DNA from: Pseudobdellovibrionaceae bacterium
GTDB taxonomy: Bacteria > Bdellovibrionota > Bdellovibrionia > Bdellovibrionales > Bdellovibrionaceae
Length of the DNA: 64,000 nucleotides
Direction of reading: 5' to 3'
Assembly: GCA_019637955.1 (NCBI GenBank)
Contig: JAHBUS010000001.1
Coordinates: forward strand, 124,001-188,000
The notes under the pieces were generated by a model. It searched no databases. It was not told where the DNA came from and saw only the letters and a list, made by a program, of their open reading frames with translations. A program made the translations under genes and the position numbers. Of the stretch, positions 25,477 to 36,629 are shown one piece after another. Within the stretch, counting starts at the first letter, position 1, and each line of letters begins with the position of its first letter.

Positions 25477-25629
25477 ATGAAAAACATGATTGCGAAAATT
25501 TCGGATAAAATGAAAATGCCCCAAACTTTGAACAACGAACGAGGCGCCATCGGCTGGATTTTGCTCTGGGCGATCGGGATTCCCGTGCCTCTGTTGGTCA
25601 TGCTCTTCATCCTTCGCGGTGGAACGTAA
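25477..25629 (+). CDS. 50-residue single-helix membrane protein
   Basis: A small gene (ATG 25477, stop 25629) after GAAAGGA. The N-terminal half is basic and charged (KISDKMKMPQTLNNERGA); the C-terminal half is one hydrophobic helix (IGWILLWAIGIPVPLLVML) ending FILRGGT. Topology N-in is likely. It is 55 bp after the larger membrane protein gene, in the same direction, and followed by a bidirectional terminator, so it probably belongs to the same transcript. It resembles the many short unnamed stress-related membrane peptides of Gram-negative bacteria. Confidence 0.75.
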   Translation: MKNMIAKISDKMKMPQTLNNERGAIGWILLWAIGIPVPLLVMLFILRGGT

Positions 25630-25654
25630 GGTCCCCGCCAAGAATCAAGAGTTC

Positions 25655-25682
25655 AAAAAACCCGCCCCTCACGGCGGGTTTT

Positions 25683-25691
<9 letters not shown>
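25655..25691. terminator. Bidirectional rho-independent terminator
   Basis: AAAAAACCCGCC-cctcac-GGCGGGTTTTTT with further T residues; a 10-bp-plus stem flanked by A and T runs on both sides, serving the small membrane gene on the plus strand and the bacteriophytochrome gene on the minus strand, whose stop lies inside it. Confidence 0.92.
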
Positions 25692-28907
<3,216 letters not shown>

Positions 28908-29005
28908 CTGCTCTCCGTTCTCTGCGTAAAACGAAAATGATTTTTCTCTAAGGCAATGTCACGTTAATTAGACGGAATCTGTGAGAAGTCTTGATGCGTT
29001 CGTTA

Positions 29006-29031
29006 GTATAGTGGCGGCAACGTCACTATAC
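29006..29031. repeat. Perfect hairpin with GCAA loop at end of heme oxygenase gene
   Basis: GTATAGTG at 29006-29013 pairs with CACTATAC at 29024-29031; inner bases extend the stem to about 11 pairs (one G-U) with a GCAA tetraloop on the plus strand. It overlaps the bphO stop codon region (29026-29028). No T-run follows on either strand, so it may be an mRNA-processing or stabilising element between bphO and bphP. Confidence 0.6.
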
Positions 29032-29601
29032 AGACGTGCTCAGATGGGCGCCGAAAAGTTCAAAAGTTTTCTGAGCACTCGTCACGCAAGCAACAGAGAA
29101 ACTCTCGGGCTGATCGTTGAAGCGATCAAGATGGTGTTTGAATTCTTGCCAGTACTTTCCGGTCTCGGGGCCGTAGCCACGATAGAAATTCAGCGCCGAA
29201 TCTGGAAGCTGAAGAGACTCACGCAAATGCCGGCAGATGACTTGCCCGCCGAGGGTTGAGCCTTCCATCACGTACATCACACCCAACACCTCGGCTTCTG
29301 ACCGCGGCACAGGGAAGGAGGCCATCGTCAACGGAAGTGCGAGGCCAAGATGCTCAAGATCGTGCTTGAGGAGCTCTGAACGGCGCATGCGTTCGGCGAA
29401 ATGCGGAATTTTAAGGTGCGCCCAATCCTTGAGTGCAAGTTCGTAAGCACGAAAAAATTCATAGCTGCGAAACAAAAGGCTTTTGTAATGCGAGAGCGAA
29501 AACTCGGGGCTCATCACGGACACGCCGGCTTCGACGTGGCGGTGCTGCTCGGCCGTTCCATTTCGAAGTCGTAGGCTGAGAGGTTCACGCGGAGGGCTCA
29601 T
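29026..29601 (-). CDS. bphO: Bacteriophytochrome-associated heme oxygenase
   Basis: A ~191-residue biliverdin-forming heme oxygenase of the BphO type, which opens haem to give the chromophore of the phytochrome downstream. Visible: proximal His region in TAEQHRHVE, the conserved YVMEGSTLGGQVI, and FYRGYGPETGKYWQEF in the C-terminal helix. The ATG at 29601 is preferred because homologues start near the SLRLRNGTAEQH block, but an in-frame TTG at 29637 has a better ribosome-like GGGAGAAGG; the start is uncertain. Stop at 29026. Neighbour bphP is 118 bp downstream, and the pair forms the classic bphO-bphP operon. Confidence 0.88.
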   Translation of the reverse strand: MSPPREPLSLRLRNGTAEQHRHVEAGVSVMSPEFSLSHYKSLLFRSYEFFRAYELALKDWAHLKIPHFAERMRRSELLKHDLEHLGLALPLTMASFPVPRSEAEVLGVMYVMEGSTLGGQVICRHLRESLQLPDSALNFYRGYGPETGKYWQEFKHHLDRFNDQPESFSVACVTSAQKTFELFGAHLSTSV

Positions 29602-29651
29602 GAAGTTTTTTTTACGATGGCATGAAAGCCCGAGCAAGCCTTCTCCCTGGG

Positions 29652-29673
29652 AGACGTGCTTAAAAGCACGTCT
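29652..29673. repeat. 22-bp near-perfect palindrome in bphO leader region
   Basis: Two 10-bp arms (AGACGTGCTT and AAGCACGTCT) separated by AA. It lies 51 bp upstream of the bphO ATG and ~235 bp upstream of the chemoreceptor. The symmetry is that of an operator dimer site or hairpin; there is no matching regulator in the immediate neighbourhood. Confidence 0.7.
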
Positions 29674-29740
29674 TTTAAAAAGAACCGGACTTTGCTGCTT
29701 CTTAAGTCGGCACCCTCTTATTAAATCGAGTCGCCCTTAA

Positions 29741-29760
29741 CACCAGGAGGCCTCTTGGTG
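29741..29760. repeat. 20-bp palindrome in the bphO-chemoreceptor intergenic region
   Basis: CACCAGGAGG followed directly by CCTCTTGGTG; 9 of 10 arm positions pair. It lies 68 bp downstream of the first palindrome and 38 bp before the sigma-28 promoter. Possible operator for one of the two divergent transcripts. Confidence 0.55.
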
Positions 29761-29798
29761 GCGATGACCAACGAAAGGCGGTTTTTCCTTCTTATTGG

Positions 29799-29825
29799 TT
29801 AAGTTTTCGCTAAGAAAGCCGATCT
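29799..29825 (+). promoter_or_regulatory. Sigma-28 (FliA) promoter of chemoreceptor
   Basis: TTAAGTTT, 11 bp, GCCGATCT: an excellent match to TAAAGTTT-N11-GCCGATAA (about 13 of 16 positions). It sits 62 bp upstream of the chemoreceptor ATG, as expected for motility-class genes. It indicates a flagellar regulon. Confidence 0.85.
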
Positions 29826-29886
29826 TTATAACACTGTAGTAATGTAAATTCAACTTATATAGTTTATTTACCGGGGGTTTCTAGGA

Positions 29887-31542
29887 ATGAAAAACTTTAG
29901 CTTCAAGGCCAAGCTTCTGGCCCTTTGCGCTCTCTCCGCTAGCATTACGCTGACGGTTGCAGCCATCTCGTACAAAGGTCTGCATGACGTTGAGGCGTCC
30001 TACGATCAAGTGGCCGACGTGGCCATGCCCAATCTCAACGCTCTCAATGACATGTATCTCGCGTTTCGCGAAGTCCGTATCAATCTGAGAACGTTGGGCC
30101 TGCCCGAACTGAGCAAAGACGAAGCCCACATTTACATCGAAAACGTCAAAGCCGAGATTGCCCGCTACGAAAGTCTTGATGCCGCTTACGATGCTGTCCC
30201 CTCACCCGAGGGCGAAAAACCTTATCATGACAAAGTCAATGAGGCCTGGGCCGCCTTCAAAGTGGTTGGGGGCCGTGCGCTGGCAGCTTATGCCGCCAAT
30301 ACATCCGCCAGCCACGCCGAACTCGCCAAAATCTTTTTGCACGACTGCCCCGTGGCGGCGGCCGATTTCAAAAAAGCGATGGACGGCCTCAAGGCCTTTC
30401 ACATCGAGAAGGCCAAGATCTACACCGCCGATGCCCGCAGCGAAGGGACGCACACCAATCAAATGGTTCTGCTGGTGTCCGTTTTGGGTCTCATTGTTGG
30501 GGTGAGCGTTGGCCTGGTCTTCGCCAATAAGATGACGACCTCGATCTTAGGCATTGCACGCGCATTAGAGGCCAGTGCCGAAGATGTGTCTTCGGCCTCC
30601 ACCCACATCGCTCAAGCCTCCTCAAGTCTCTCCGAGGCCGCCACCGAGCAAGCCTCATCACTCCAGCAGACCACGGCCTCTCTTGAAGAAATCACGGCCA
30701 TGATCGGCAAAGCCAGCGAGGGCGCCGAAGCGGCCGCAACCAGCTCGGCGGGCTCGCACGAAAAGGCCCAGCAGGGCCAGGAGGCCGTGCAAAATATGAT
30801 GGTCTCGATGGATGACATCAGCCAGAGCAATGCCGCGATTCTGCGTCAAGTGAACGAATCCAACGCGCAGATGCGCGAAGTGGTCCAAGTGATTCAAGAC
30901 ATCGGGGCGCGCACCAAGGTGATCAATGAGATCGTGTTCCAAACGAAGATTCTGTCTTTCAATGCCTCGGTCGAAGCGGCCCGCGCGGGCGATCAAGGCA
31001 AGGGCTTTGCGGTCGTGGCCGAAGAAGTTGGCAATCTGGCCCAAATGAGCGGCAACGCGGCCCGCGAGATCACCGACATGCTGGCGGCGAGCATTCAAAA
31101 AGTGGAAGTCCTCGTCGCCAACTCACAGCGCCAAGTTGAATCTTTGATTCAAGAAGGAAAAACCAAGGTCGATGCGGGGGTTCAAATCGCTCAGCAATGC
31201 GCCGAGGTTTTGAACGAGATCGTCTCGAATGCGTCGCAGGTGTCGAGCCTGTCGCAAGAGATCTCACAGGCCAGCCGTGAGCAAACTCAAGGCGTCGGCG
31301 AAATCAACAAGGCCATGTCGCAGCTCGACGCCGTGACTCAGCAAAACGCCTCGGCGAGCGAACAAGCGGCCAACACCGCGGGAGAACTCTCGGAGCAGGC
31401 GAAGTCGCTCAAAATGTCGGTTGAACAGCTGATGAATGCCATCCAAGGAGGGCATGCGCCGGCCTCTTCGCCCATGCCCGTGCCGCTCCCCGTTTCGCGT
31501 TCCCTGCGCGGCGAAGAGCGCGGTCAACAATGGGCCGCTTAA
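29887..31542 (+). CDS. Methyl-accepting chemotaxis protein
   Basis: A 551-residue chemoreceptor. First membrane helix ~9-28, periplasmic four-helix sensor (SYDQVADVAMPNLNALNDMY...) of ~165 residues, second helix ~190-212 (MVLLVSVLGLIVGVSVGLVF), then the signalling domain with hairpin tip RTKVINEIVFQTKILSFNAS and VVAEEVGNLAQMSGNAAREI. Flanking helices are rich in Ala/Ser/Glu with methylation-type motifs. No CheR-binding pentapeptide; the tail is Pro-rich (PMPVPLPVS). The sensor is similar in type but not in sequence to the 16825 receptor. Driven by the sigma-28 promoter at 29799. Confidence 0.93.
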   Translation: MKNFSFKAKLLALCALSASITLTVAAISYKGLHDVEASYDQVADVAMPNLNALNDMYLAFREVRINLRTLGLPELSKDEAHIYIENVKAEIARYESLDAAYDAVPSPEGEKPYHDKVNEAWAAFKVVGGRALAAYAANTSASHAELAKIFLHDCPVAAADFKKAMDGLKAFHIEKAKIYTADARSEGTHTNQMVLLVSVLGLIVGVSVGLVFANKMTTSILGIARALEASAEDVSSASTHIAQASSSLSEAATEQASSLQQTTASLEEITAMIGKASEGAEAAATSSAGSHEKAQQGQEAVQNMMVSMDDISQSNAAILRQVNESNAQMREVVQVIQDIGARTKVINEIVFQTKILSFNASVEAARAGDQGKGFAVVAEEVGNLAQMSGNAAREITDMLAASIQKVEVLVANSQRQVESLIQEGKTKVDAGVQIAQQCAEVLNEIVSNASQVSSLSQEISQASREQTQGVGEINKAMSQLDAVTQQNASASEQAANTAGELSEQAKSLKMSVEQLMNAIQGGHAPASSPMPVPLPVSRSLRGEERGQQWAA

Positions 31543-31546
31543 TTTT

Positions 31547-31975
31547 TTAAGCTTGCCGCTCCAGGCCGACGAGGCGCAAACCTCGTTTGGCCTCGAGAGT
31601 GTGCGTGATTTCAAAACCCAGAGACTCGAACAAGCGCACCGCCGGATCATTGGCCTCGCTCATATAAACGCGGAGCCGAGAGCCGGCGACCTCTTTGAGA
31701 ACCGCCTTCACGAGGCTTTTGCCAACTCCTTGGCGTGACCTTTCTGGATCCACAAAGAGTTTCGAGATCAAGTAAGAGCCGCATTTCTCCTCGAGAAAAA
31801 GGGCGCCGGTTACCATCCCCCGGTCTTCATCAATAAAGATCGCATCACGAGTGCGTTGCAGGTCTTTAAGTGTTTCCTTGAGTGATGAGCGCGACTCTTC
31901 ACGCGCGGCCGCCCTTTGAATTTCGAGAATTCTCTCGAGCGTCGGAATGTCCTTGTGCTTAAGCTGACGCACCAT
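31547..31975 (-). CDS. GNAT-family acetyltransferase
   Basis: A 142-residue GCN5-related N-acetyltransferase. The acetyl-CoA-binding core is visible as LFVDPERSRQGVGKSLVKA (beta4-alpha3 with the Q/RxxGxG/A loop), followed by VYMSEANDPAVRLFESLGF, the alpha4-beta5 region. Substrate cannot be predicted. The ATG at 31975 is chosen over an in-frame extension to 32014 because the family N-terminus (MVRQLKHKDIPTLE) begins here. It converges with the chemoreceptor; stops are 4 bp apart. Confidence 0.85.
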   Translation of the reverse strand: MVRQLKHKDIPTLERILEIQRAAAREESRSSLKETLKDLQRTRDAIFIDEDRGMVTGALFLEEKCGSYLISKLFVDPERSRQGVGKSLVKAVLKEVAGSRLRVYMSEANDPAVRLFESLGFEITHTLEAKRGLRLVGLERQA

Positions 31976-32038
31976 ACGACTAGCTTCCCGTGAATCCCGA
32001 GCGGTTGCAAACAACTCTCACCGTGTTAACCTGTTCGC

Positions 32039-32834
32039 ATGAAGACACTTCTTTTCGCCGCCCTCCTCTTGATGGTCTCGCCAGGATTTTCGGCTCCCCC
32101 AACCGCGCCAAAAAAAGTGGCGCTCTCTTTCGACGACTGTCCCCGCCGAACCGGTACGCTGATGAACGGGATGGAGCGCGCGCGCAAACTGACCAAGGCT
32201 CTCAAAGACGCCAAGACCGGTCCCGTCGTCTTTTTCTGCAATTCTCCGTCGCGCCAGCCCGATGGACTCGAGCGGCTCAAACTTTTTTCGGCGGAGGGTC
32301 ACCTCATCGCCAACCACACGGCCACGCACCCCGATCTTTATAAGACCTCCGTCGCGGATTTCACCCGGGAGATCGAAACGGCGCACGACGAACTCAAAGA
32401 TCTGCCTGGATTTCGCAAGTGGTTCCGGTTTCCTTATTTGCATGAAGGAAAAACTCCGGAGGCCGTCAATGGAGTGCGCGACCTACAGCCAAATTCTTCT
32501 GGATGAGTCCGAGTTTTTCGACGAGATGTCGGTCAAAGCGTTGGGACGTTCCGTGAAGCACGTTATTCTTTTGCACGAGACGGACCTGAACGCTCTCTGC
32601 CTTGGCGAACTCGTCAAGACCCTGCGCGCTCATCGGTGGGAGATCATCTCGCCCGACGAAGCCTACAAAGACCCGATCGCGTCTCAAGAACCCAAGGCTG
32701 AGACCAAACTCAATCAAGGACGCGTCTTCGCCTTGGCACAAGAAAGCGGCTACAAAGGCCGTTTGTATTCAAAATGGAATGAGCTCGAGAGCATGACGGC
32801 GGAGATGGACCGCCAAGGGGTTTGGACCAAGTAG
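32039..32834 (+). pseudogene. Polysaccharide deacetylase broken by internal deletion/frameshift
   Basis: The first frame (32039 to ~32490) has signal peptide MKTLLFAALLLMVSPGFSA, NodB motif SFDDCPRRT (metal-binding Asp pair), ANHTATHPDL with the metal-ligand His pair, and FRFPYLHEGK. It then ends early in a stop at 32506. A different frame continues from ~32480 to 32834 with FFDEMSVKALGRSVKHVILLHE, the C-terminal NodB His motif, through GWEIISPDEAYKDP-like text. In intact relatives ~50 residues with GYVTVDNYDWY-type sequence join these two halves; here they are missing. A non-multiple-of-3 deletion explains both the gap and the frameshift. Confidence 0.78.
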
Positions 32835-33251
32835 TTAATCTTGAGGCAAAACGAGGACGTGATCCTTATTCATGGCTTCGCCGCCCTCAGAACCGTCGGC
32901 TCCCAGCGACCGCAACTGGGGCGTCCCCTCAATCAAATGGTACACGATGGGACGCTCCCACTCGTCGAGAAGATCCGCCTCTTGGAGATAAGGGCCCTTC
33001 CATCCTGAACATCCCGGATTTTGAATCAAAGGAGCAAGGCCCTGGGATTCCGACGGAAAACTTCCGCAATCGGAGCGGTAGATCAGCAAGGCACGGCTGA
33101 CGCCGTGAAGCGCCAGCTCGGTCGCCGCCTGCACCTGACCGGGCGTCTCGCGAAAGAACGCGCCGAAAATAAAAACCAGAACGACGGCCGCGCACACACC
33201 GAGTCCGATGAGAGCATTGACCAGAGAGGGTTGGCGGTGATTTTTTTTCAT
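32835..33251 (-). CDS. Type II secretion pseudopilin-like protein (GspG-like), non-canonical N-terminus
   Basis: A 138-residue protein. The C-terminal part matches major pseudopilin GspG in order: YRSDCGSFPSESQGLAPLIQ, CSGWKGPYLQEADLLDEWER, SLGADGSEGGE. The N-terminus is a basic stretch followed by one hydrophobic helix (LIGLGVCAAVVLVFIFGAF) but lacks the typical prepilin peptidase site (GFTLxE), so it may be a membrane-anchored GspG-derived protein instead of a processed pilin. No other Gsp genes are nearby. Start ATG 33251. Probably co-transcribed with the 33262 gene, whose stop is 10 bp upstream of its start. Confidence 0.7.
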   Translation of the reverse strand: MKKNHRQPSLVNALIGLGVCAAVVLVFIFGAFFRETPGQVQAATELALHGVSRALLIYRSDCGSFPSESQGLAPLIQNPGCSGWKGPYLQEADLLDEWERPIVYHLIEGTPQLRSLGADGSEGGEAMNKDHVLVLPQD

Positions 33252-33261
33252 GGCCCCGCCT

Positions 33262-33591
33262 TTAAAAATGCTGCCCGTTTTCATAGTAGGCATTTCGTTT
33301 GAGTTCATGAAAGACGACCACGATGTCCTCCGCTTGAGTCAAGGCACGAATCTTCTCGGTCAAAAGCTCGGCCGCTTGATTTTGAACATCTTGTGCACGG
33401 GCGAACCACAAAACTTCAACAAAAGGAGCGGCCGTGGCGAGCTGTCCCTGGCGGAAGTGGGTCGTCGCGATCAACTCAACCGTGAAATGATCTTCGGGCG
33501 ATTGGACCAAACGGGCCAGCTCCGGAACCGCCGTTTGACTTAAGTTTTGCGCTTGTTCGTGAGTCATCGATCGAAGGCGGATGTGCGGCAT
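33262..33591 (-). CDS. Tautomerase-superfamily-like protein (DUF1904 type)
   Basis: A 109-residue protein. The mature N-terminus after Met is Pro (MPHIRLRSMTHEQAQ), the residue acting as catalytic base in the tautomerase superfamily. Overall pattern (beta-alpha-beta twice, LVQSPEDHFTVELIATTHF and FVEVLWFARAQDVQNQ) fits DUF1904/4-oxalocrotonate tautomerase-like folds. Substrate unknown. The ATG at 33591 follows AGGAGCTTC; a longer in-frame start to 33651 is rejected because Pro after Met is diagnostic. Confidence 0.7.
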   Translation of the reverse strand: MPHIRLRSMTHEQAQNLSQTAVPELARLVQSPEDHFTVELIATTHFRQGQLATAAPFVEVLWFARAQDVQNQAAELLTEKIRALTQAEDIVVVFHELKRNAYYENGQHF

Positions 33592-33832
33592 GAAGCTCCT
33601 TAAAAAAGTCTGAGTCGACGGCGTCGAGCGCCTTCCCAACATAGCACACAAGTTTTTTTTGAGGCAATAGGCCTCAGACCGATGGGGTAAATTGAATCAG
33701 GAGCTGTCGATCGCGGGCCGTTTCTAAAGAAATCTCGAAGGCCTCGTCGCAATGGCCTGCCGTTTAGCACAGCTCGTTCGATTTTTTCTTCTGGCACCGT
33801 GCTTGCTCCCTCCGCCTCCAAGAGGAGTTCGC

Positions 33833-34429
33833 ATGACACAACCAAGCACTCAAGAGCAGACGGGCCAACCGAAAACAGAGGCCGGCCTCAAATCTCAAAA
33901 AGCGGTTCGGCCGCAACCCACAAACTTCGACAAAGAGCCGAGCAAAATCGCGGCGACCGTCGGCGTTCCGCGCGAGGCCGCTTACCTCTTTTTTCGGGAT
34001 CTCGAAAATTTGCCCTCTTTCATGAAAGATCTCAAGTCGATCGAAGTGATCTCAGAGACTCGGTCGCGATGGACGGTCGAGATCAAAGGGATTTCGGCCA
34101 CGTGGGAGGCCGAAATCACTCAAGACATTCCCGGCGAAATGATCGCCTGGGAGAGCGTTGAGGGCTCCGAAATTCAAACTCAAGGCGCGATTTGGTTTCG
34201 CACGGCCCCTGAAAATCTCGGCACCATTCTCAATCTCGAGCTTGAGTACAAAGTTCCCGGCGGCAAGCTCACCGAACTTGTCACGGCCCTTTCGGGCGAA
34301 AGCCCCGCCGCTCTGGCCTTCACCAACTTGCGACGCCTGAAATGTCTTCTCGAAACCGGCGAAATCGCCACCATCGAAGGCCAGCCCAGCGGACGCGACC
34401 AAGACGCCACCCTCATCGAGAAACACTAG
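33833..34429 (+). CDS. SRPBCC-family protein
   Basis: A 198-residue cytoplasmic protein. Residues ~45-170 form a SRPBCC/cyclase-dehydrase type ligand-binding fold: [32 protein letters not shown] and [20 protein letters not shown]. The N-terminal ~40 residues are a polar, Lys/Gln-rich extension. The ATG at 33833 follows AGAGGAG; the preceding in-frame stretch from 33752 is promoter and leader. It is 8 bp before a zinc dehydrogenase gene, and a hemerythrin-like gene follows, so the three likely form a stress-type operon. Confidence 0.8.
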   Translation: MTQPSTQEQTGQPKTEAGLKSQKAVRPQPTNFDKEPSKIAATVGVPREAAYLFFRDLENLPSFMKDLKSIEVISETRSRWTVEIKGISATWEAEITQDIPGEMIAWESVEGSEIQTQGAIWFRTAPENLGTILNLELEYKVPGGKLTELVTALSGESPAALAFTNLRRLKCLLETGEIATIEGQPSGRDQDATLIEKH

Positions 34430-34437
34430 GAGTTCAT

Positions 34438-35619
34438 ATGAAAGCACTCACCTGGGAAGGTAAGCAAAAAATCGGACTGACCAATGTTCGAGATCCCCGC
34501 ATTCTGAGCGGCGGCGATGTGATCGTCAAAGTCACGACGTCGGCCATTTGCGGCTCGGACCTTCATCTTTACGACGGCTACATCCCGACGATGAAAAAAG
34601 GAGATATCCTTGGGCACGAAACGATGGGCGAGGTCGTCGAGGCCGGCCCCATGGTCAAAAAACTGAAGGTCGGCGACAAAATCGTGATTCCCTTCGACAT
34701 CGGTTGCGGCAAATGCCACCACTGCAAAGAAGAGGAGTATGCGGCCTGCGACAACTCCAATCCCAACGCCCTCATTCCCGACAAGCTTTACGGCTCTGCC
34801 GGAGCGGCGGCCTTTGGCTACTCGCACATGATGGGCGGTTACGCCGGTGGACAAGCTGAATACATCCGCGTTCCATTTGCCGATACCAACTCCCTCGTCA
34901 TCCCGGCAGGCGTCGAAGACGACAAGGTTCTTTTTCTCAGCGATATTTTTCCAACCGGCTATATGGCGGCCGAGAATGCGAACATCAAACGTGGCGACAC
35001 GGTCGCTGTTTGGGGCGCGGGTCCCGTGGGCCAAATGTGTATCCGCAGCGCCTTTTTATTGGGAGCCGAACGCGTGATCGCCATCGATCACTATGATGGC
35101 CGGCTGCGCATGGCGCAAGAAGGCGGAGCGGAAGTGATCAACTATGAAGACGTCGGCAGCTACGTGGGTCTTGTCGACGAGCTCAAGGCGATGACCGGCG
35201 GACGAGGCCCCGATGCCTGCATCGATGCCGTGGGACTCGAGTCGCACGGTCAGTCCGTCACGGCGGGCATCGACCGAGCCAAGGCGGCCGTCGGGCTTGT
35301 GACCGACCGGGTGGAAGCTTTACGCATGGCCATTATGGCCTGCAAAAAAGGAGGAACGGTTTCGATGCCGGGCGTTTACGGGGGAGTTGCGGATCAGTTT
35401 CCCATCGGCGTCGCCTTCGGCAAAGGCTTGACGTTCAAAATGGGTCAAACCCACACCCAGCGCTACATGAAGCCTCTGCTTGATTTGATTCTGGCCGATA
35501 AAATCGACCCGTCCTTCGTGATCACGCACCGGGTTTCGATCGACCAAGGGCCCGAGGCTTACAAACGCTTCAGCGACGACAAGGATGAAGTGATCAAAGT
35601 CGTTCTGAAAATGCACTGA
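34438..35619 (+). CDS. Zinc-dependent alcohol dehydrogenase (formaldehyde dehydrogenase-like)
   Basis: A 393-residue MDR-superfamily dehydrogenase. Catalytic zinc ligands: Cys in [11 protein letters not shown] and GHETMGE; structural zinc Cys cluster [18 protein letters not shown]; Rossmann nucleotide site [10 protein letters not shown]. The length and the C-terminal segment resemble glutathione-independent formaldehyde dehydrogenases (COG1063-type). The reaction is NAD(P)-linked oxidation of an aldehyde or alcohol. Start ATG 34438 follows AGGAG; it is 8 bp after the SRPBCC gene stop, and 42 bp before the hemerythrin gene, implying one operon. Confidence 0.85.
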   Translation: MKALTWEGKQKIGLTNVRDPRILSGGDVIVKVTTSAICGSDLHLYDGYIPTMKKGDILGHETMGEVVEAGPMVKKLKVGDKIVIPFDIGCGKCHHCKEEEYAACDNSNPNALIPDKLYGSAGAAAFGYSHMMGGYAGGQAEYIRVPFADTNSLVIPAGVEDDKVLFLSDIFPTGYMAAENANIKRGDTVAVWGAGPVGQMCIRSAFLLGAERVIAIDHYDGRLRMAQEGGAEVINYEDVGSYVGLVDELKAMTGGRGPDACIDAVGLESHGQSVTAGIDRAKAAVGLVTDRVEALRMAIMACKKGGTVSMPGVYGGVADQFPIGVAFGKGLTFKMGQTHTQRYMKPLLDLILADKIDPSFVITHRVSIDQGPEAYKRFSDDKDEVIKVVLKMH

Positions 35620-35661
35620 TCAAATGTACTGGTCAAATGCCCTGACAAAACCGAGGACACC

Positions 35662-36240
35662 ATGAAGAAAAAAACGACAACCACCAAAGACACTCAATCC
35701 CTCTCGGCCCATCAACCGGCCTCAAAAATGAAAAACGACCGTGCTCTCGAAGGAGATGTGATCCAGTTGATTTTAAGAGATCATCAGCCTCTTAAAAAAC
35801 TGATTCAAACTCTCAAAAAGAGCGAGATCGAACGCGCCGAAAATGAACCGACCTTTGAGGAGTTCGCGGGACTTCTCATCATCCACGCCAAGGCCGAAGA
35901 AAAAAGTCTTTACGTCGAGATGAAGGGCACGCCTGGACTCCGCCTTGAGGGATTCGAAGGCGACACCGAGCACGCGATCGCCGAGCAGTTGGTGCAGGAG
36001 ATTAACGCCACGCCTGACGATCACGAATGGAGCGCCAAAGTGAAAGTTTTGGCCGAATCGGTTGAACATCATATCAACGAAGAAGAGGAGCACATGCTCG
36101 CCAAAGTGGCCGAAACTTTAGAAAGTTCGGCCCGGCAAAAAATCGGCGATCTCTACACGGAGATCAAGGGCGAACTCGAAAGCGTTCACCGCCCGCTCCC
36201 CTTACGGTCGCGAAAAATCATTGAAAACCGTCTGAACTGA
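35662..36240 (+). CDS. Hemerythrin-like HHE-domain protein
   Basis: A 192-residue protein with two HHE (haemerythrin) helix-pair motifs: LILRDHQPLKKLIQTL and LLIIHAKAEEKSLYVEMK, and later VEHHINEEEEHML, giving the His/Glu iron ligands. The N-terminal ~30 residues are Lys/Thr-rich and variable. A similar gene with the same domain plan occurs at 57557-58144 (minus). Such proteins bind di-iron and are linked to oxygen or oxidative stress sensing. Third gene of the SRPBCC-ADH-HHE group. Confidence 0.85.
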   Translation: MKKKTTTTKDTQSLSAHQPASKMKNDRALEGDVIQLILRDHQPLKKLIQTLKKSEIERAENEPTFEEFAGLLIIHAKAEEKSLYVEMKGTPGLRLEGFEGDTEHAIAEQLVQEINATPDDHEWSAKVKVLAESVEHHINEEEEHMLAKVAETLESSARQKIGDLYTEIKGELESVHRPLPLRSRKIIENRLN

Positions 36241-36246
36241 CGGTTT

Positions 36247-36513
36247 CTACTGCTCACTGAAGAAGGGTTCGTCGCCGGTCACGCGCTGGCAGCGGTTGCG
36301 AACGCAGGCGTTGTTGTACGAATCACAGCAAGGCACCGAGCCGTTGCAGCTGCCGCCGGGGTTGACGCAGTTCAAGACCTCGCCATCGGGAAGCTGCCAG
36401 GGCAGCGCCCACTCTTGCGATGACGAGTCCTGCGCCGAATCAAAGGCGTCGGTTTGAGCCCAAGTTAGAGCGGAAAAAGCTAGAACCGAAACAAACAAAA
36501 AGAATCGCGCCAT
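36247..36513 (-). CDS. Small exported Cys-rich (knottin-like) protein
   Basis: An 88-residue protein with signal peptide MARFFLFVSVLAFSALTWAQ and GAGGTGAC before the ATG at 36513. The mature C-terminus contains six cysteines in the order C-x6-C-x5-CC-x6-C-x4-C within NCVNPGGSCNGSVPCCDSY and NACVRNRCQ, the spacing of an inhibitor-cystine-knot peptide. A similar CNGS-x2-C...C-x4-C motif occurs in the protein at 61048. The middle region is Asp/Gln/Ser-rich. Function unknown; export and disulfide knot suggest a secreted or surface peptide. Confidence 0.65.
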   Translation of the reverse strand: MARFFLFVSVLAFSALTWAQTDAFDSAQDSSSQEWALPWQLPDGEVLNCVNPGGSCNGSVPCCDSYNNACVRNRCQRVTGDEPFFSEQ

Positions 36514-36629
36514 TGTCACCTCGCTGGCCTCACCATACGACATTTTCAACCGGCGAAAAAGAGGGGTTTTCTTCATAAAGACCTCTTAAAATCGCGACAA
36601 TCCATGGGCGTCGGGGTTACGCTCTTCGC

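Noticed and set aside
33660-33676. Hairpin TGAGGC-aatag-GCCTCA next to a T-run, considered as a terminator
   Set aside because: The T-run precedes the stem on the plus strand, and A residues follow it on the minus strand, so it fits neither orientation.
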